Assembly (NCBI RefSeq): GCF_009258045.1
Contig: NZ_CP041166.1
Span: forward strand, 62,001-126,000
Reading direction: 5' to 3'
DNA from: Sulfurimonas xiamenensis
GTDB taxonomy: Bacteria > Campylobacterota > Campylobacteria > Campylobacterales > Sulfurimonadaceae
DNA length: 64,000 nt
In this document: in pieces, positions 9,540 through 17,453 of the stretch
Numbering within the stretch: position 1 is the first letter of the stretch
How the letters are laid out: every line of letters begins with the position of its first letter
Position numbers and translations under genes: made by a program
The notes under the pieces: model-generated
Told to the model about the DNA's origin: nothing
Database searches by the model: none
Seen by the model: the letters and a program-made list of their open reading frames with translations, nothing else

Positions 9540-10814
9540 ATGGAATCAATTCTTTTAGAAGACAACCCTCACTGGAGAGACAAAAGTGTCTATGATGACT
9601 TTATCCCAAGAGATATTTTGCCAAAAGCTATCTCTTTTCTTGAGACTAAGCAGATTATAGCGCTGATTGGAGCAAGAAGGGTTGGCAAAAGTACCATTGC
9701 AAAGCTTATGATAAAAGAGCTTTTAAAAACGGTTAAAGCTAAAAACATCTTTTTTATTAATCTTGAAAAACCTGAATTTATTCCCTACAAAAACGATGCG
9801 GCTTACCTAAGCAAAATTTACGATGAGTATCTCAAGCTTGCCGACCCGAACAAAGAGGAAAAAATCTATTTTTTTATCGACGAGATACAGATCTTTGAGA
9901 ATTGGGAAGTATTTGTAAAAGCAAAATATGAAAATAGCAATATAAAATTTATCATCACAGGCTCAAACTCATCGCTTCTTACCTCAAACTATGCCACAAC
10001 TCTTACGGGCAGAGTGCTAAAGCTTCAAGTACATAGTTTTAGTTTTTTAGAGTTTTTAAGATTCAAAAAGATTCCCTGCAGTACAAAAATAGAACAAATA
10101 GCCCATAAAATAGATATAGCAAGAGCAAAAGATGAGTACCTTAAATGGGGTGGCTACTATAATGTTATTGCAACGGATGATGAGCTGATAAAAAAAGAGA
10201 TTTTGAAAAATATCGCAGAAGATATTATCTTAAAAGATATAGTTCCAAGGTACAAGATAAAAAACTCCGGTGCCATAAAAGACCTTTTTTATTATGTTGT
10301 CTCAAATGCAACAACACTTTTAAATTATGCAACATTGGCTAAAAAAATAAATATAGATGCAAAAAGCATCAAAGAGTATATTGAGTATTTTGAAGATAAT
10401 TTTTTAGTCTATACTATCTCAAACTATCATACAAAAGTTACTCAGCAGATAAAATCCGCTAAAAAACTCTATCTAAATGACAACGGATTTTTAAACCTAG
10501 GGGTAACAAGAAGCGCCAATAGCGGCACAAGATTTGAAAATATGATTTTTACGATTTTAGCCCAAAAACATGGAAATATTACCTATTTAAGAGATACGGC
10601 AGAGATAGATTTTTTTGTGGAGTATGAGGGTTACTTTCAAGTCTCTTATGACATCCAAGATGAAAAAACCAAACAAAGAGAACTTCAAAGTTTTGGGTAT
10701 TTTAACAAAGAGGGCAGATATAAAAACCTGCTTATCACTTACGATATAGATGAAAATATAGGAGATGTAGAGGTAGTAAGCTTTGAAAATTTTGTTTTTA
10801 AAAATCTACTCTAG
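9540..10814 (+). CDS. AAA ATPase with DUF4143-type C-terminus
   Basis: P-loop ATPase of the archaeal-type AAA_14/DUF4143 family. The 424-residue product has Walker A GARRVGKST at about residues 43-51, Walker B IYFFIDEIQ near 110-118, a sensor-like IITGSNSS motif and a C-terminal domain containing YLRDTAEIDFFVE, a nuclease-like strand pattern (DUF4143 domains have a restriction-endonuclease-like fold). These proteins are widespread, vary between strains and have no settled function. It lies alone between the helicase and the convergent acylation genes, with 20 bp to the latter. Family assignment is good; the role is unknown. Confidence 0.8.
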   Translation: MESILLEDNPHWRDKSVYDDFIPRDILPKAISFLETKQIIALIGARRVGKSTIAKLMIKELLKTVKAKNIFFINLEKPEFIPYKNDAAYLSKIYDEYLKLADPNKEEKIYFFIDEIQIFENWEVFVKAKYENSNIKFIITGSNSSLLTSNYATTLTGRVLKLQVHSFSFLEFLRFKKIPCSTKIEQIAHKIDIARAKDEYLKWGGYYNVIATDDELIKKEILKNIAEDIILKDIVPRYKIKNSGAIKDLFYYVVSNATTLLNYATLAKKINIDAKSIKEYIEYFEDNFLVYTISNYHTKVTQQIKSAKKLYLNDNGFLNLGVTRSANSGTRFENMIFTILAQKHGNITYLRDTAEIDFFVEYEGYFQVSYDIQDEKTKQRELQSFGYFNKEGRYKNLLITYDIDENIGDVEVVSFENFVFKNLL

Positions 10815-10834
10815 TTTTGATGCATCATAGGCTT

Positions 10835-11869
10835 TTATTTGGTTGCGGAGGCTTTGGAGGTGTGAGTCGATGTTTTTTTTGTAACTAATACGCCGAAATC
10901 TTTTGGGATATTTGAATTTACAACTCCAGAAATTTTATTAGCTAATAATTTTGCTACATGTGGATAATAATGGTCATCGTCAGGATAATTATTTAAGTTT
11001 TTAGTTATTGAATTAATTGCCATAAAATGATGCACTTCTCCAAATATGGCAACAAGTTCTCTAAGCCATTTTTCATATTCTTTCCATCTTTTTCCATTTT
11101 TTATTATCGAAACTAATAAATCAGCAGTAACAGGGGAAGTAAAAATAATAAATTCACTTATTGGGTTTTCTTTTTTTATTGTTTCATGTATCTTTCTATA
11201 ATCATTATTCCAAATGTATTTTTCTCCACTTAATTCATCTGTATGTCTAACTAAATTTTTCGTATATTGATGCAATCTTTCATTTTCTGATACTTTTTGT
11301 TGATATTTTATATTGTTTCTATCATAATAGTCTTTTGCTCCAAAAAAAGAATTTTTTATATTTGTAAGTGAATAGTTTAAAGCGTCAATAGATAATAAAG
11401 ATTTTAATCTATAAAAATGTTCATTAGATTTTTTAATATAAAATTCTGGTTTTTGAAATTTTATTTGTTGAAAATCTGGCGTATCTGTTCCAAAAAAGTC
11501 TGAACCTATGATAATATATCGTAATGGCTTATTGATTTTTTCTCTAAAATAGTCTATGTATCCCTTGTACTCATATGGAAGCATGCTACTTGAAGCGTAG
11601 TTATAGATGTTCATATCAATAAAATCATTTTCATTTATAAATGTAGTCCTACTACTTCCAAGTAAAATTCCATCGTATTTTTCTAAGTTTCTATATGTAA
11701 TGTAGTTTGTTTTTTGTTGTCTTTCATCTAAACCTTTTTGTAAGCTATTGAAATTATTTGAATGTGAGAAAGTCCACAAGGGATCAATAACATAATTAAC
11801 AACTCCAACTCCTCCAACAATAAAAACAAAAAAAGAAAATACAAAAATGAGAAATTTTTTAGCTTGCAT
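10835..11869 (-). CDS. SGNH-hydrolase-like partner of the MBOAT acyltransferase
   Basis: Probable periplasmic acetyl-transfer partner in polysaccharide O-acetylation. The 344-residue product has one N-terminal membrane anchor (about residues 4-27), a GILLGSSRT motif near 69 that fits SGNH block I, and DDDHYYPH near residue 300 that fits the Asp-His pair of block V. It follows the MBOAT gene by 8 bp on the same strand, the usual AlgI-AlgJ/X or PatA-PatB arrangement. I chose ATG 11869 because AAGGG lies before it; a TTG immediately upstream is also in frame. The acceptor polymer cannot be told from sequence. Confidence 0.65.
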   Translation of the reverse strand: MQAKKFLIFVFSFFVFIVGGVGVVNYVIDPLWTFSHSNNFNSLQKGLDERQQKTNYITYRNLEKYDGILLGSSRTTFINENDFIDMNIYNYASSSMLPYEYKGYIDYFREKINKPLRYIIIGSDFFGTDTPDFQQIKFQKPEFYIKKSNEHFYRLKSLLSIDALNYSLTNIKNSFFGAKDYYDRNNIKYQQKVSENERLHQYTKNLVRHTDELSGEKYIWNNDYRKIHETIKKENPISEFIIFTSPVTADLLVSIIKNGKRWKEYEKWLRELVAIFGEVHHFMAINSITKNLNNYPDDDHYYPHVAKLLANKISGVVNSNIPKDFGVLVTKKTSTHTSKASATK

Positions 11870-11877
11870 CAAAACCC

Positions 11878-13329
11878 TTAAAAATTAAAATATAAAAATT
11901 CACTTACTTTGGTTAGTGAAAGTACGCTAAAAGAGAGCAAGAAAGCGGTGAAGAGAGCCGTTTTTTTGTTCATGGTAAAACTTTCTCTTTTTTGCATTGA
12001 ATTTTTAAATACTAGCACGAGAATAAAAGCTGCAAAAATCCAAACTGGAGTAAAATAATCCCCTTGAATGTTTTCTACAAATCCTCCAAACTCGATTCCG
12101 TAATTTTGCAAAAAAGAGAGTTTGCTTGCAAGTACATTAGGTAGCACAACCCCACCCATCCCAAACATCCCACCAAGCACCTTCAGCGCATCCTCCATCT
12201 CTTTGGCTCTAAAAAATACCCATGTGATATTGATAAAGTTAAAGGTGATAAACCATGCCAAAAGGGTATTCATTTTTAAGCCTAGCTGCTGCCAAATGCG
12301 ATGAAGCACGATAGCCCCGCCGTGGAGTGCACCCCATATCACAAACATCCAGCTTGCACCATGCCAAAGTCCACCTACGAGAAAAACGCTAAAAAGATTG
12401 AAATAATTGCGAAGGGCTGCGACCTTGTTGCCACCTAAGGGGATGTAGATGTAGTCTCGCAAAAATCTGCTGAGTGTAATATGCCATCTGCGCCAAAAAT
12501 CTTGGATGTTTGTGGCTTTGTATGGGCTGTTGAAGTTAATTGGGAGTTTTATATTAAAAAGAAGAGCGGCACCGATTGCCATATCGGTGTACCCGCTAAA
12601 ATCAAAATAGAGCTGAAAAGTGTAACTTAAGCTAGTTGCCCATGCTTCAAAAAGGCTTAGTGTGCTTGCAGTATCAAAACCATTGGTCGCCCAGACGGCA
12701 AATGTGTCGGCAATCACTACTTTTTTAAATAGCCCTATGGAAAATATAAAAAGCCCCAAAGCAATGTTGCGGTAATTTTTCACCTTATTCCAATGGCTTG
12801 CAAATTGAGGCATCATCTCTTTGTGGTGCACAATCGGACCTGCAATAAGTTGAGGAAAAAAACTCACAAAAAGCGCATAGTTTAAAAAGTCGTACTCTTG
12901 TGTTTCACCTCTATAGCTATCTACCAAATAGGCAATCTGCTGGAAAGTAAAAAACGAAATGGCAAGAGGCAGAGCAATATGTAAAAGCGGTACATTGAAG
13001 CCAAAAATACCATTAAAATTTTCTATAAAAAAGTCGGCATATTTAAAATAGCCAAGAAGTGCGATGTTAAAAACTATTCCAAAACTCAAAAGCGTTTTTT
13101 TCGACACCTTCTTTGTTGAACTAAAAGAGTTTCCCACAGCAAAGTTGATAAGCATAGATGAGAGGATAATCGGTAAATACGCCACATTCCACCATGAGTA
13201 AAAAAACAAGCTCCCAAGCACAAGCCAGACTTTAGAAGCGATGATAAGACGCTTAGATGTAAGAAAAAAGTAACCAAAAAAGAGGATTGGTAAAAATAAA
13301 AAGATAAATTCGTAAGAGTTAAAGAGCAT
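11878..13329 (-). CDS. MBOAT-family O-acyltransferase (AlgI-like)
   Basis: Multi-pass inner-membrane protein that moves acyl groups, usually acetyl, across the membrane for O-acylation of an extracellular polysaccharide. The 483-residue product is hydrophobic throughout and contains the signatures FWRRWHITLSRFLRDYIYIPLGG (in part) and GGLWHGASWMFVIWGALHG, with the catalytic histidine near residue 323 and a second near 335. The length matches AlgI/PatA proteins. A GGAAAAAA stretch precedes the ATG. The downstream SGNH-like gene supports a two-component O-acylation system. Confidence 0.88.
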   Translation of the reverse strand: MLFNSYEFIFLFLPILFFGYFFLTSKRLIIASKVWLVLGSLFFYSWWNVAYLPIILSSMLINFAVGNSFSSTKKVSKKTLLSFGIVFNIALLGYFKYADFFIENFNGIFGFNVPLLHIALPLAISFFTFQQIAYLVDSYRGETQEYDFLNYALFVSFFPQLIAGPIVHHKEMMPQFASHWNKVKNYRNIALGLFIFSIGLFKKVVIADTFAVWATNGFDTASTLSLFEAWATSLSYTFQLYFDFSGYTDMAIGAALLFNIKLPINFNSPYKATNIQDFWRRWHITLSRFLRDYIYIPLGGNKVAALRNYFNLFSVFLVGGLWHGASWMFVIWGALHGGAIVLHRIWQQLGLKMNTLLAWFITFNFINITWVFFRAKEMEDALKVLGGMFGMGGVVLPNVLASKLSFLQNYGIEFGGFVENIQGDYFTPVWIFAAFILVLVFKNSMQKRESFTMNKKTALFTAFLLSFSVLSLTKVSEFLYFNF

Positions 13330-13356
13330 TTTTTTCCATATTGATAATGTTTTTAC

Positions 13357-13412
13357 AAAGAACTGTTTCTAAATGGAGAAAAATAGTTCTTTTTTCGATA
13401 GATATTATCTAT
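13357..13412. promoter_or_regulatory. Divergent intergenic region with two inverted repeats
   Basis: Between the MBOAT gene and the HTH gene lie an 8-bp inverted repeat (AAAGAACT at 13357-13364, complement at 13385-13392) and a perfect 15-bp palindrome ATAGATATTATCTAT at 13398-13412. Either could be an operator for one of the divergent genes; no regulator is known. A TATAAT box at about 13474 probably serves the rightward gene. Confidence 0.3.
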
Positions 13413-13510
13413 TTTTACAATTATAGTAAAAATACTTGAAATTAGAACTGATTATTTTCTCATATTCGTAAAACTATAATCTTTTTAGAAATAAAAATAC
13501 GGATACCGCA

Positions 13511-13969
13511 ATGTTAACAATAAAAGATATTTCAGAAAAATTTAATATTTCTAAAAGCACCCTCTATGGCTGGGAAAAAGAGAGACCTGAAATTTTTGCG
13601 TATCTTCAAAGAGCAGATGATAAATATGAAGAGTTGCGAGATATTACGATTATTTTACAAAAACATGCAAAGACGATAAAAGCGACATTTGAACTTAAAG
13701 AGATAGAGTTTATTATAACACTTAAGCTTAAGATAAATGATGCAAAAGATATAGAGTATCTGCATCTGCTCTACAGCCAAGCCATAGCGCATGAGATAAA
13801 GCAAAGAGCTCCTTTTGTGATGCCCATCTATACAAAGATAGAGCAACTTAACTTAGTAGAGAGGTATATCTTTGCAAGTAACTATAAAGAGATTTTGCTA
13901 AAGCTGCCTAAGATAAAAGAGGAGAGAACAGGATTGATAGAGCACTATTTTAAACCTTTTTTATGCTAA
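13511..13969 (+). CDS. Small HTH-domain protein of unknown function
   Basis: No specific family recognised. The 152-residue product begins with a MerR/excisionase-like helix-turn-helix (residues 3-30: TIKDISEKFNISKSTLYGWE), followed by an alpha-helical, Lys/Glu-rich region without further motifs. It could be a DNA-binding regulator or a helix-turn-helix accessory protein. The ATG at 13511 has GGAT 9 nt upstream. The stop lies 10 bp before the glycosylase-like gene, so the two are probably co-transcribed. Function unknown. Confidence 0.6.
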   Translation: MLTIKDISEKFNISKSTLYGWEKERPEIFAYLQRADDKYEELRDITIILQKHAKTIKATFELKEIEFIITLKLKINDAKDIEYLHLLYSQAIAHEIKQRAPFVMPIYTKIEQLNLVERYIFASNYKEILLKLPKIKEERTGLIEHYFKPFLC

Positions 13970-13979
13970 AGTTTTTTAA

Positions 13980-14507
13980 ATGAGAGTAAAACATAAATTA
14001 TTAAAAGAGTATCCGCTTCAAGGCAGAAAGACACTCATCATAGGGACTTTCAACCCGGATGTTGCGTGTAACGATGCCGAATTTTTTTATGGCAGGGCAA
14101 AGAACTTTTTTTGGAGGCTGCTTCCCGAAGTGTTCGGCAAAGAGAGCCTAAAGGGTGATGTGCAAAAACAAAAAGAGTTTTTAATGCAACATGACATAGA
14201 GCTGAGCGATCTTATACTAAGTGTCGAGATGAGCGAAAAAGATATATGCAGTTACGGCGACGATAAACTAAAAGAGGTGATAGAGTGGAACACGCCTAAT
14301 ATTTTAAAAACTCTCTCAAAAGGCAAAACTAAAGAGGTCTACTTTACCAGAAAGTCGTTTGATAAAAATGTACAAAACATAAGAGACGAAATATATAAGA
14401 TAAAAGAGTTTTGCGATAAAAACGGTATAAAATTTGGATTTCTTCCTACTCCATCACGCTTTTACAGTGAAAAAAAACTGCAGGAGTGGAGAAGTGCTTT
14501 TAATTAA
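13980..14507 (+). CDS. Uracil-DNA-glycosylase-superfamily-like protein
   Basis: The 175-residue product carries the layout of the UDG/TDG superfamily: a first motif LIIGTFNPD at residues 19-27 (like the GxNPG water-activating loop), a FYGRAKNFFWRLLPEVFG block at 37-53 that matches the FYxxxxNxFWRxL signature, and a late LPTPSR at 155-160 in the position of the DNA-intercalating loop. In classical UDGs the key residues are Asp or Asn in motif A and His in motif B; here motif A has N25/D27 and the late loop lacks the usual His. It may be a divergent base-excision enzyme or a non-catalytic relative. A copy of its extreme 3' end recurs at 15807-15838. Confidence 0.6.
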   Translation: MRVKHKLLKEYPLQGRKTLIIGTFNPDVACNDAEFFYGRAKNFFWRLLPEVFGKESLKGDVQKQKEFLMQHDIELSDLILSVEMSEKDICSYGDDKLKEVIEWNTPNILKTLSKGKTKEVYFTRKSFDKNVQNIRDEIYKIKEFCDKNGIKFGFLPTPSRFYSEKKLQEWRSAFN

Positions 14508-14590
14508 AAGAAGCAGAAAATTTTTTTTTACGATAAACTTACCAAAAAACAAAAAGAGCTAATTGGTAGATAAAAATAAAAGGATTTTCT

Positions 14591-15049
14591 GTGGATAAAA
14601 TTAAAAAAAATACGATTGTGTCAATGCTTATAAAGTTAGAAGACGAAGAGGGCAATATCATCGATGAGAGTGAGGAGCTTATGTATCTTCATGGCGGTTA
14701 CAATCAAATCTTTAAAAAGCTAGAAGATGAGCTTGAGGGAAAAAAAGTAGGTGATACTTTTCATGTTACGCTTACTCCGGCAGAGGCGTTTGGAGAGTAC
14801 GACGAGTCTTTGGTTTTAAAAGAGCTGCTAGAGGATTTGCCTGAAGATATTTATGTAGGTGCAGAACTTGACGGCGAAGAGGAAGGCATCGTATATGTCA
14901 TTGAGAGCATAGACAAAGAGCACGCAATCCTAAATGCAAATCATGAACTAGCAGGAATTACACTTATTGCAAGCGGCAAGATTTTGGAGATAGAACAGCT
15001 CTCGGATGAGGCAGCACAAGAGCTGCTAAAGGAAGAACATCATCATTGA
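14591..15049 (+). CDS. slyD: FKBP-type peptidyl-prolyl isomerase, SlyD-like
   Basis: Cytoplasmic prolyl isomerase and metallochaperone-like protein. The 152-residue product has an FKBP domain split by an insert-in-flap: strands from residue 1, a GEYDESLVLKELLEDLP stretch at about 60-80, the flap insert and the closing strand HELAGITL...GKILEI near 118-135. The tail ends in HHH, a remnant of SlyD's metal-binding His-rich tail (E. coli SlyD is 196 residues). The GTG start has AAAGGAT 6-7 nt upstream. It is separate from its neighbours. Confidence 0.85.
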   Translation: MDKIKKNTIVSMLIKLEDEEGNIIDESEELMYLHGGYNQIFKKLEDELEGKKVGDTFHVTLTPAEAFGEYDESLVLKELLEDLPEDIYVGAELDGEEEGIVYVIESIDKEHAILNANHELAGITLIASGKILEIEQLSDEAAQELLKEEHHH

Positions 15050-15126
15050 GATCAGTCGATGGTTTGATTTTATGATAACCAATTTAGGCGCTGAATATAT
15101 GAAAAATTGTAGAGATGCAAAAAGTG

Positions 15127-15240
15127 CTACAAAGTATAGTTTTGCTCTTGAATATCTTCGAGCATTACAAGCATCGCTCTTCCCGTGCATCTCTCCTGTT
15201 CCAGCATCTCTTGAAGCTCTCCATTTTTCTCCCTTTGTAA
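15127..15240 (-). pseudogene. Possible histidine-kinase fragment
   Basis: The minus-strand frame reads ...GELQEMLEQERCTGRAMLVMLEDIQEQ... The RAMLVMLEDIQEQ part resembles the dimerisation-helix linker seen in PAS-histidine kinases. No start, no Shine-Dalgarno sequence and no rest of a kinase are present. It could be a remnant or a chance similarity. Confidence 0.22.
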
Positions 15241-15242
15241 AT

Positions 15243-15269
15243 GGGGTAAAAAAGAAGAACCCCTTTTTT
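15243..15269 (+). terminator. Probable intrinsic terminator downstream of slyD
   Basis: GGGGT and ACCCC form a 5-bp stem around an A/G-rich loop of 11 nt, followed directly by six T. It could end rightward transcription from slyD about 190 bp upstream. Confidence 0.4.
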
Positions 15270-15413
15270 CCCTCATATCTATGATAATATAGAGTTTGTT
15301 TGAATTAAAATAAAAAGAGCTTATCCACAATTTGACTAAAAAATTCAAATGGCAGTGATAAATTAAAGTAAAATACTATTATTGTTTATGTTGCGGTAAT
15401 TAAAAGGGAAAAA

Positions 15414-15638
15414 ATGGTTTCAGTAAAATATCTTCATCAGGTTCAGGCACTTTTGCTCTCGGGCTTTATGAGTTTTATCATGTCGGGGGCGATTACATTT
15501 ATTAACTTGGGATTAGTGGATGATTTCGTCTCAATTTGGATGCATGCATGGTTGGTGGCTTATGTTATTGCATTTCCGACCATACTGCTTGTATTTCCTT
15601 TTGCACGCAAGCTTGCTATGAAAATAGCATCAAGGTAA
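15414..15638 (+). CDS. DUF2798 small membrane protein
   Basis: A 74-residue inner-membrane protein with two transmembrane helices (about residues 12-33 and 43-64) separated by a short polar loop, ending FARKLAMKIASR. The pattern with ALLLSGFMSFIMSG and FPTILLVFPFARKL matches the DUF2798 family, whose function is unknown. AAAAGGGA precedes the ATG. A beta-lactamase gene fragment starts 3 bp after its stop. Confidence 0.75.
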   Translation: MVSVKYLHQVQALLLSGFMSFIMSGAITFINLGLVDDFVSIWMHAWLVAYVIAFPTILLVFPFARKLAMKIASR

Positions 15639-15641
15639 AAA

Positions 15642-15839
15642 ATGTCTATTTTACCTCTGTTTGTTAAAGAGCAAATGAAAAAGAGAGCAAAAGCTGTAAA
15701 ATATGCGAACAATAATATTTCAAGTTCACTTGATGGCTTTTGGCTTGGTGGCGAAAGTATAAAAATATCGCTAAGTGAACAAGTAAATTTTATTTCATCA
15801 CTTGTTAAAAAAACTGCAGGAGTGGAAGAGTGTTTTTAG
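15642..15839 (+). pseudogene. Class D beta-lactamase gene fragment fused to a copy of another gene's 3' end
   Basis: The 65-codon frame is a decayed copy of the middle of the beta-lactamase gene at 16661-17380: KEQMKKRAKAVKY through SLVKK aligns with residues 115-162 of the intact enzyme, including the identical stretch SSSLDGFWLGG. The catalytic YGN is YAN here, and both the STFK and KTG halves are missing. From 15807 the DNA switches to a near-copy of the last 30 bp of the glycosylase-like gene (20 identical bases at 14471-14490 and 15807-15826). It is a mosaic remnant and unlikely to make a functional protein. Confidence 0.8.
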
Positions 15840-15870
15840 CTATTTTAATGCAGTTTGAAAGGAAAATATA

Positions 15871-16650
15871 ATGCATCTTAAACTCTACCAAATAGATGCT
15901 TTTGCAAAAAAAATATTTGAAGGAAATCCTGCGGCAGTTTGTCCGCTGGATAGTTGGCTTGATGATGAGTTAATGCAGAAGATAGCGATGGAGAATAACC
16001 TTTGTGAAACAGCTTTTTTTGTAAAAGAGGGTGAGCGTTATCACATCCGCTGGTTCACGCCGATTGCAGAAGTTGACATGTGCGGACATGCTACTTTGGC
16101 TAGTGCATTTGTGCTGTTTAAGATTTTAAACTACCCAAACGATGAGATCGTTTTTGATTCAAAAAGCGGCGAACTGCGCGTCAAAAAAGAGCATGATAAG
16201 TTTATTATGGATTTTCCGGCTCAGGAGATTGCGGCATCTGCAGTTCCGTATGCCATAACAGAAGCGTTTGAGATTCAGCCAAAAGAGTGTTATAAGTCGA
16301 TGGACTATCTGCTTGTTTTTGAAAACGAAGAAGATATTTTAAATCTAAAACCAAATTTCCAGAAGCTAAAAAACATCGATGCCAGAGGCGTGATCATCAC
16401 TTCAAAAAGCAAAGAGTATGATTTTGTCTGCCGTTTCTTTGCTCCAAAAATCGGGATAGATGAAGACCCTGTGACGGGTGCCGCCTTTACTCAGCTTGTG
16501 CCTTACTGGAGTAAAGTTCTGGACAAAAAAGAGTTTAGAGCCAAGCAGGTCTTAAAAAGAGGCGGAGAAGTTTTTTGCAAACTCCAAGGCTTAAGAGTTG
16601 AGATAGCAGGATACGGCGTCAAATATCTTGAGGGAGCTGTAGAGTTGTAA
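15871..16650 (+). CDS. PhzF-family isomerase/epimerase-like protein
   Basis: Member of the PhzF (diaminopimelate-epimerase fold) family. In PhzF the enzyme isomerises a phenazine precursor; most relatives have unknown substrates. The 259-residue product has the family signatures: QIDAFA...GNPAAVCPL at 7-26, the catalytic glutamate E46 in NLCETAFF, MCGHATLA near 70 and DEDPVTGAAFTQLVPYW near 205-220. GAAAGGA precedes the ATG. It lies between the beta-lactamase fragment and the intact gene, with 10 bp to the latter. No other phenazine genes are present, so phenazine synthesis is not implied. Confidence 0.85.
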   Translation: MHLKLYQIDAFAKKIFEGNPAAVCPLDSWLDDELMQKIAMENNLCETAFFVKEGERYHIRWFTPIAEVDMCGHATLASAFVLFKILNYPNDEIVFDSKSGELRVKKEHDKFIMDFPAQEIAASAVPYAITEAFEIQPKECYKSMDYLLVFENEEDILNLKPNFQKLKNIDARGVIITSKSKEYDFVCRFFAPKIGIDEDPVTGAAFTQLVPYWSKVLDKKEFRAKQVLKRGGEVFCKLQGLRVEIAGYGVKYLEGAVEL

Positions 16651-16660
16651 TGAGGTTAAA

Positions 16661-17380
16661 ATGTTTAAATTAATAATGCTATTTATGCTGAGTGTAGCTC
16701 TCTTTGCTAAAGAGCCAAATTTCGGCAAATATGACGGAAGTGCGGTTATCTTGGATCTCAACAGTTCAGAAAAAAAAGTTTTTGGAAACAGAGCCGATGA
16801 GAGACTGAGCCCATGTTCAACTTTTAAGATCTTAAACTCATTGATCGCGCTTGATAGCAAAGTCGTTAAAGATGAAAATGAAACAGTAAAGTGGGATGGA
16901 GTGAAGCGAGAGTATGAAGTATGGAACCGCGACCACTCAATGCGTTCTGCCATAGCCGTATCTACCGTATGGTTTTATCAAGAGATGGCAAGGCGAATCG
17001 GCGAGGAGCAGATGAAGAGGAGCGTCAGAGCTGTAAAATATGGAAACATGGATATTTCAAGTTCGCTTGATGGTTTTTGGCTTGGCGGCGGAAGTATAAA
17101 AATATCACTAAATGAACAAGTAGATTTTATGGCGTCACTTGTTAAAAATGAGTTGTCGTTTTCGCCTCGCGCCATGAAGATTACAAAAGATATTATGACT
17201 CTAAAAAAGCACAATGGCTATACATTGGCGGCAAAAACAGGAAGCTGTGCCGGAGTAGGCTGGTTTGTGGGTTTTGTGCAAGAGAGTGGTAAAACTACTG
17301 TTTTTGCTTTTAATATTAAGGGTGAAGGCGCAAACGGAGCAGAAGCAAAAAGAGTAGCATTAGAGTATTTCAAAAGATGA
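16661..17380 (+). CDS. Class D (OXA-type) beta-lactamase
   Basis: Periplasmic serine beta-lactamase. The 239-residue product has a signal peptide (residues 1-16) and all class D motifs: STFK at 53-56 (nucleophile S53, carbamylatable K56), S101-T102-V103 in an AVSTVWFYQ context, YGN at 127-129, and KTG at 192-194 followed by W201. It is slightly shorter than typical OXA enzymes (about 250-275). All active-site residues are present, so hydrolysis of some beta-lactam is expected; the spectrum cannot be read. A partial copy lies at 15642, and no transposon ends are visible. Confidence 0.9.
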   Translation: MFKLIMLFMLSVALFAKEPNFGKYDGSAVILDLNSSEKKVFGNRADERLSPCSTFKILNSLIALDSKVVKDENETVKWDGVKREYEVWNRDHSMRSAIAVSTVWFYQEMARRIGEEQMKRSVRAVKYGNMDISSSLDGFWLGGGSIKISLNEQVDFMASLVKNELSFSPRAMKITKDIMTLKKHNGYTLAAKTGSCAGVGWFVGFVQESGKTTVFAFNIKGEGANGAEAKRVALEYFKR

Positions 17381-17453
17381 TTTTATTAAAAAGCAAATTT
17401 AAAACAAAAGATAGTAGTATGTTAAATCACACTCATTTCATCTAAGGTCGTTG

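Larger units (their letters stand above)
15050..15413. other. Long intergenic stretch with gene debris and a terminator
   Basis: These 364 bp hold no convincing intact gene. A plus-strand frame from 15072 is low-complexity and matches nothing I recognise. The minus strand at 15127-15240 encodes a protein-like segment (see the pseudogene entry), and a hairpin with a T-run lies at 15243-15269. Confidence 0.5.

Noticed and set aside
15072-15284. A 70-codon plus-strand gene
   Set aside because: No ribosome binding site, no recognisable domain, and the better protein-like signal is on the opposite strand.
15871-16650. Phenazine biosynthesis from the PhzF-like gene
   Set aside because: No other phz genes are present and most PhzF-family proteins have other or unknown roles.
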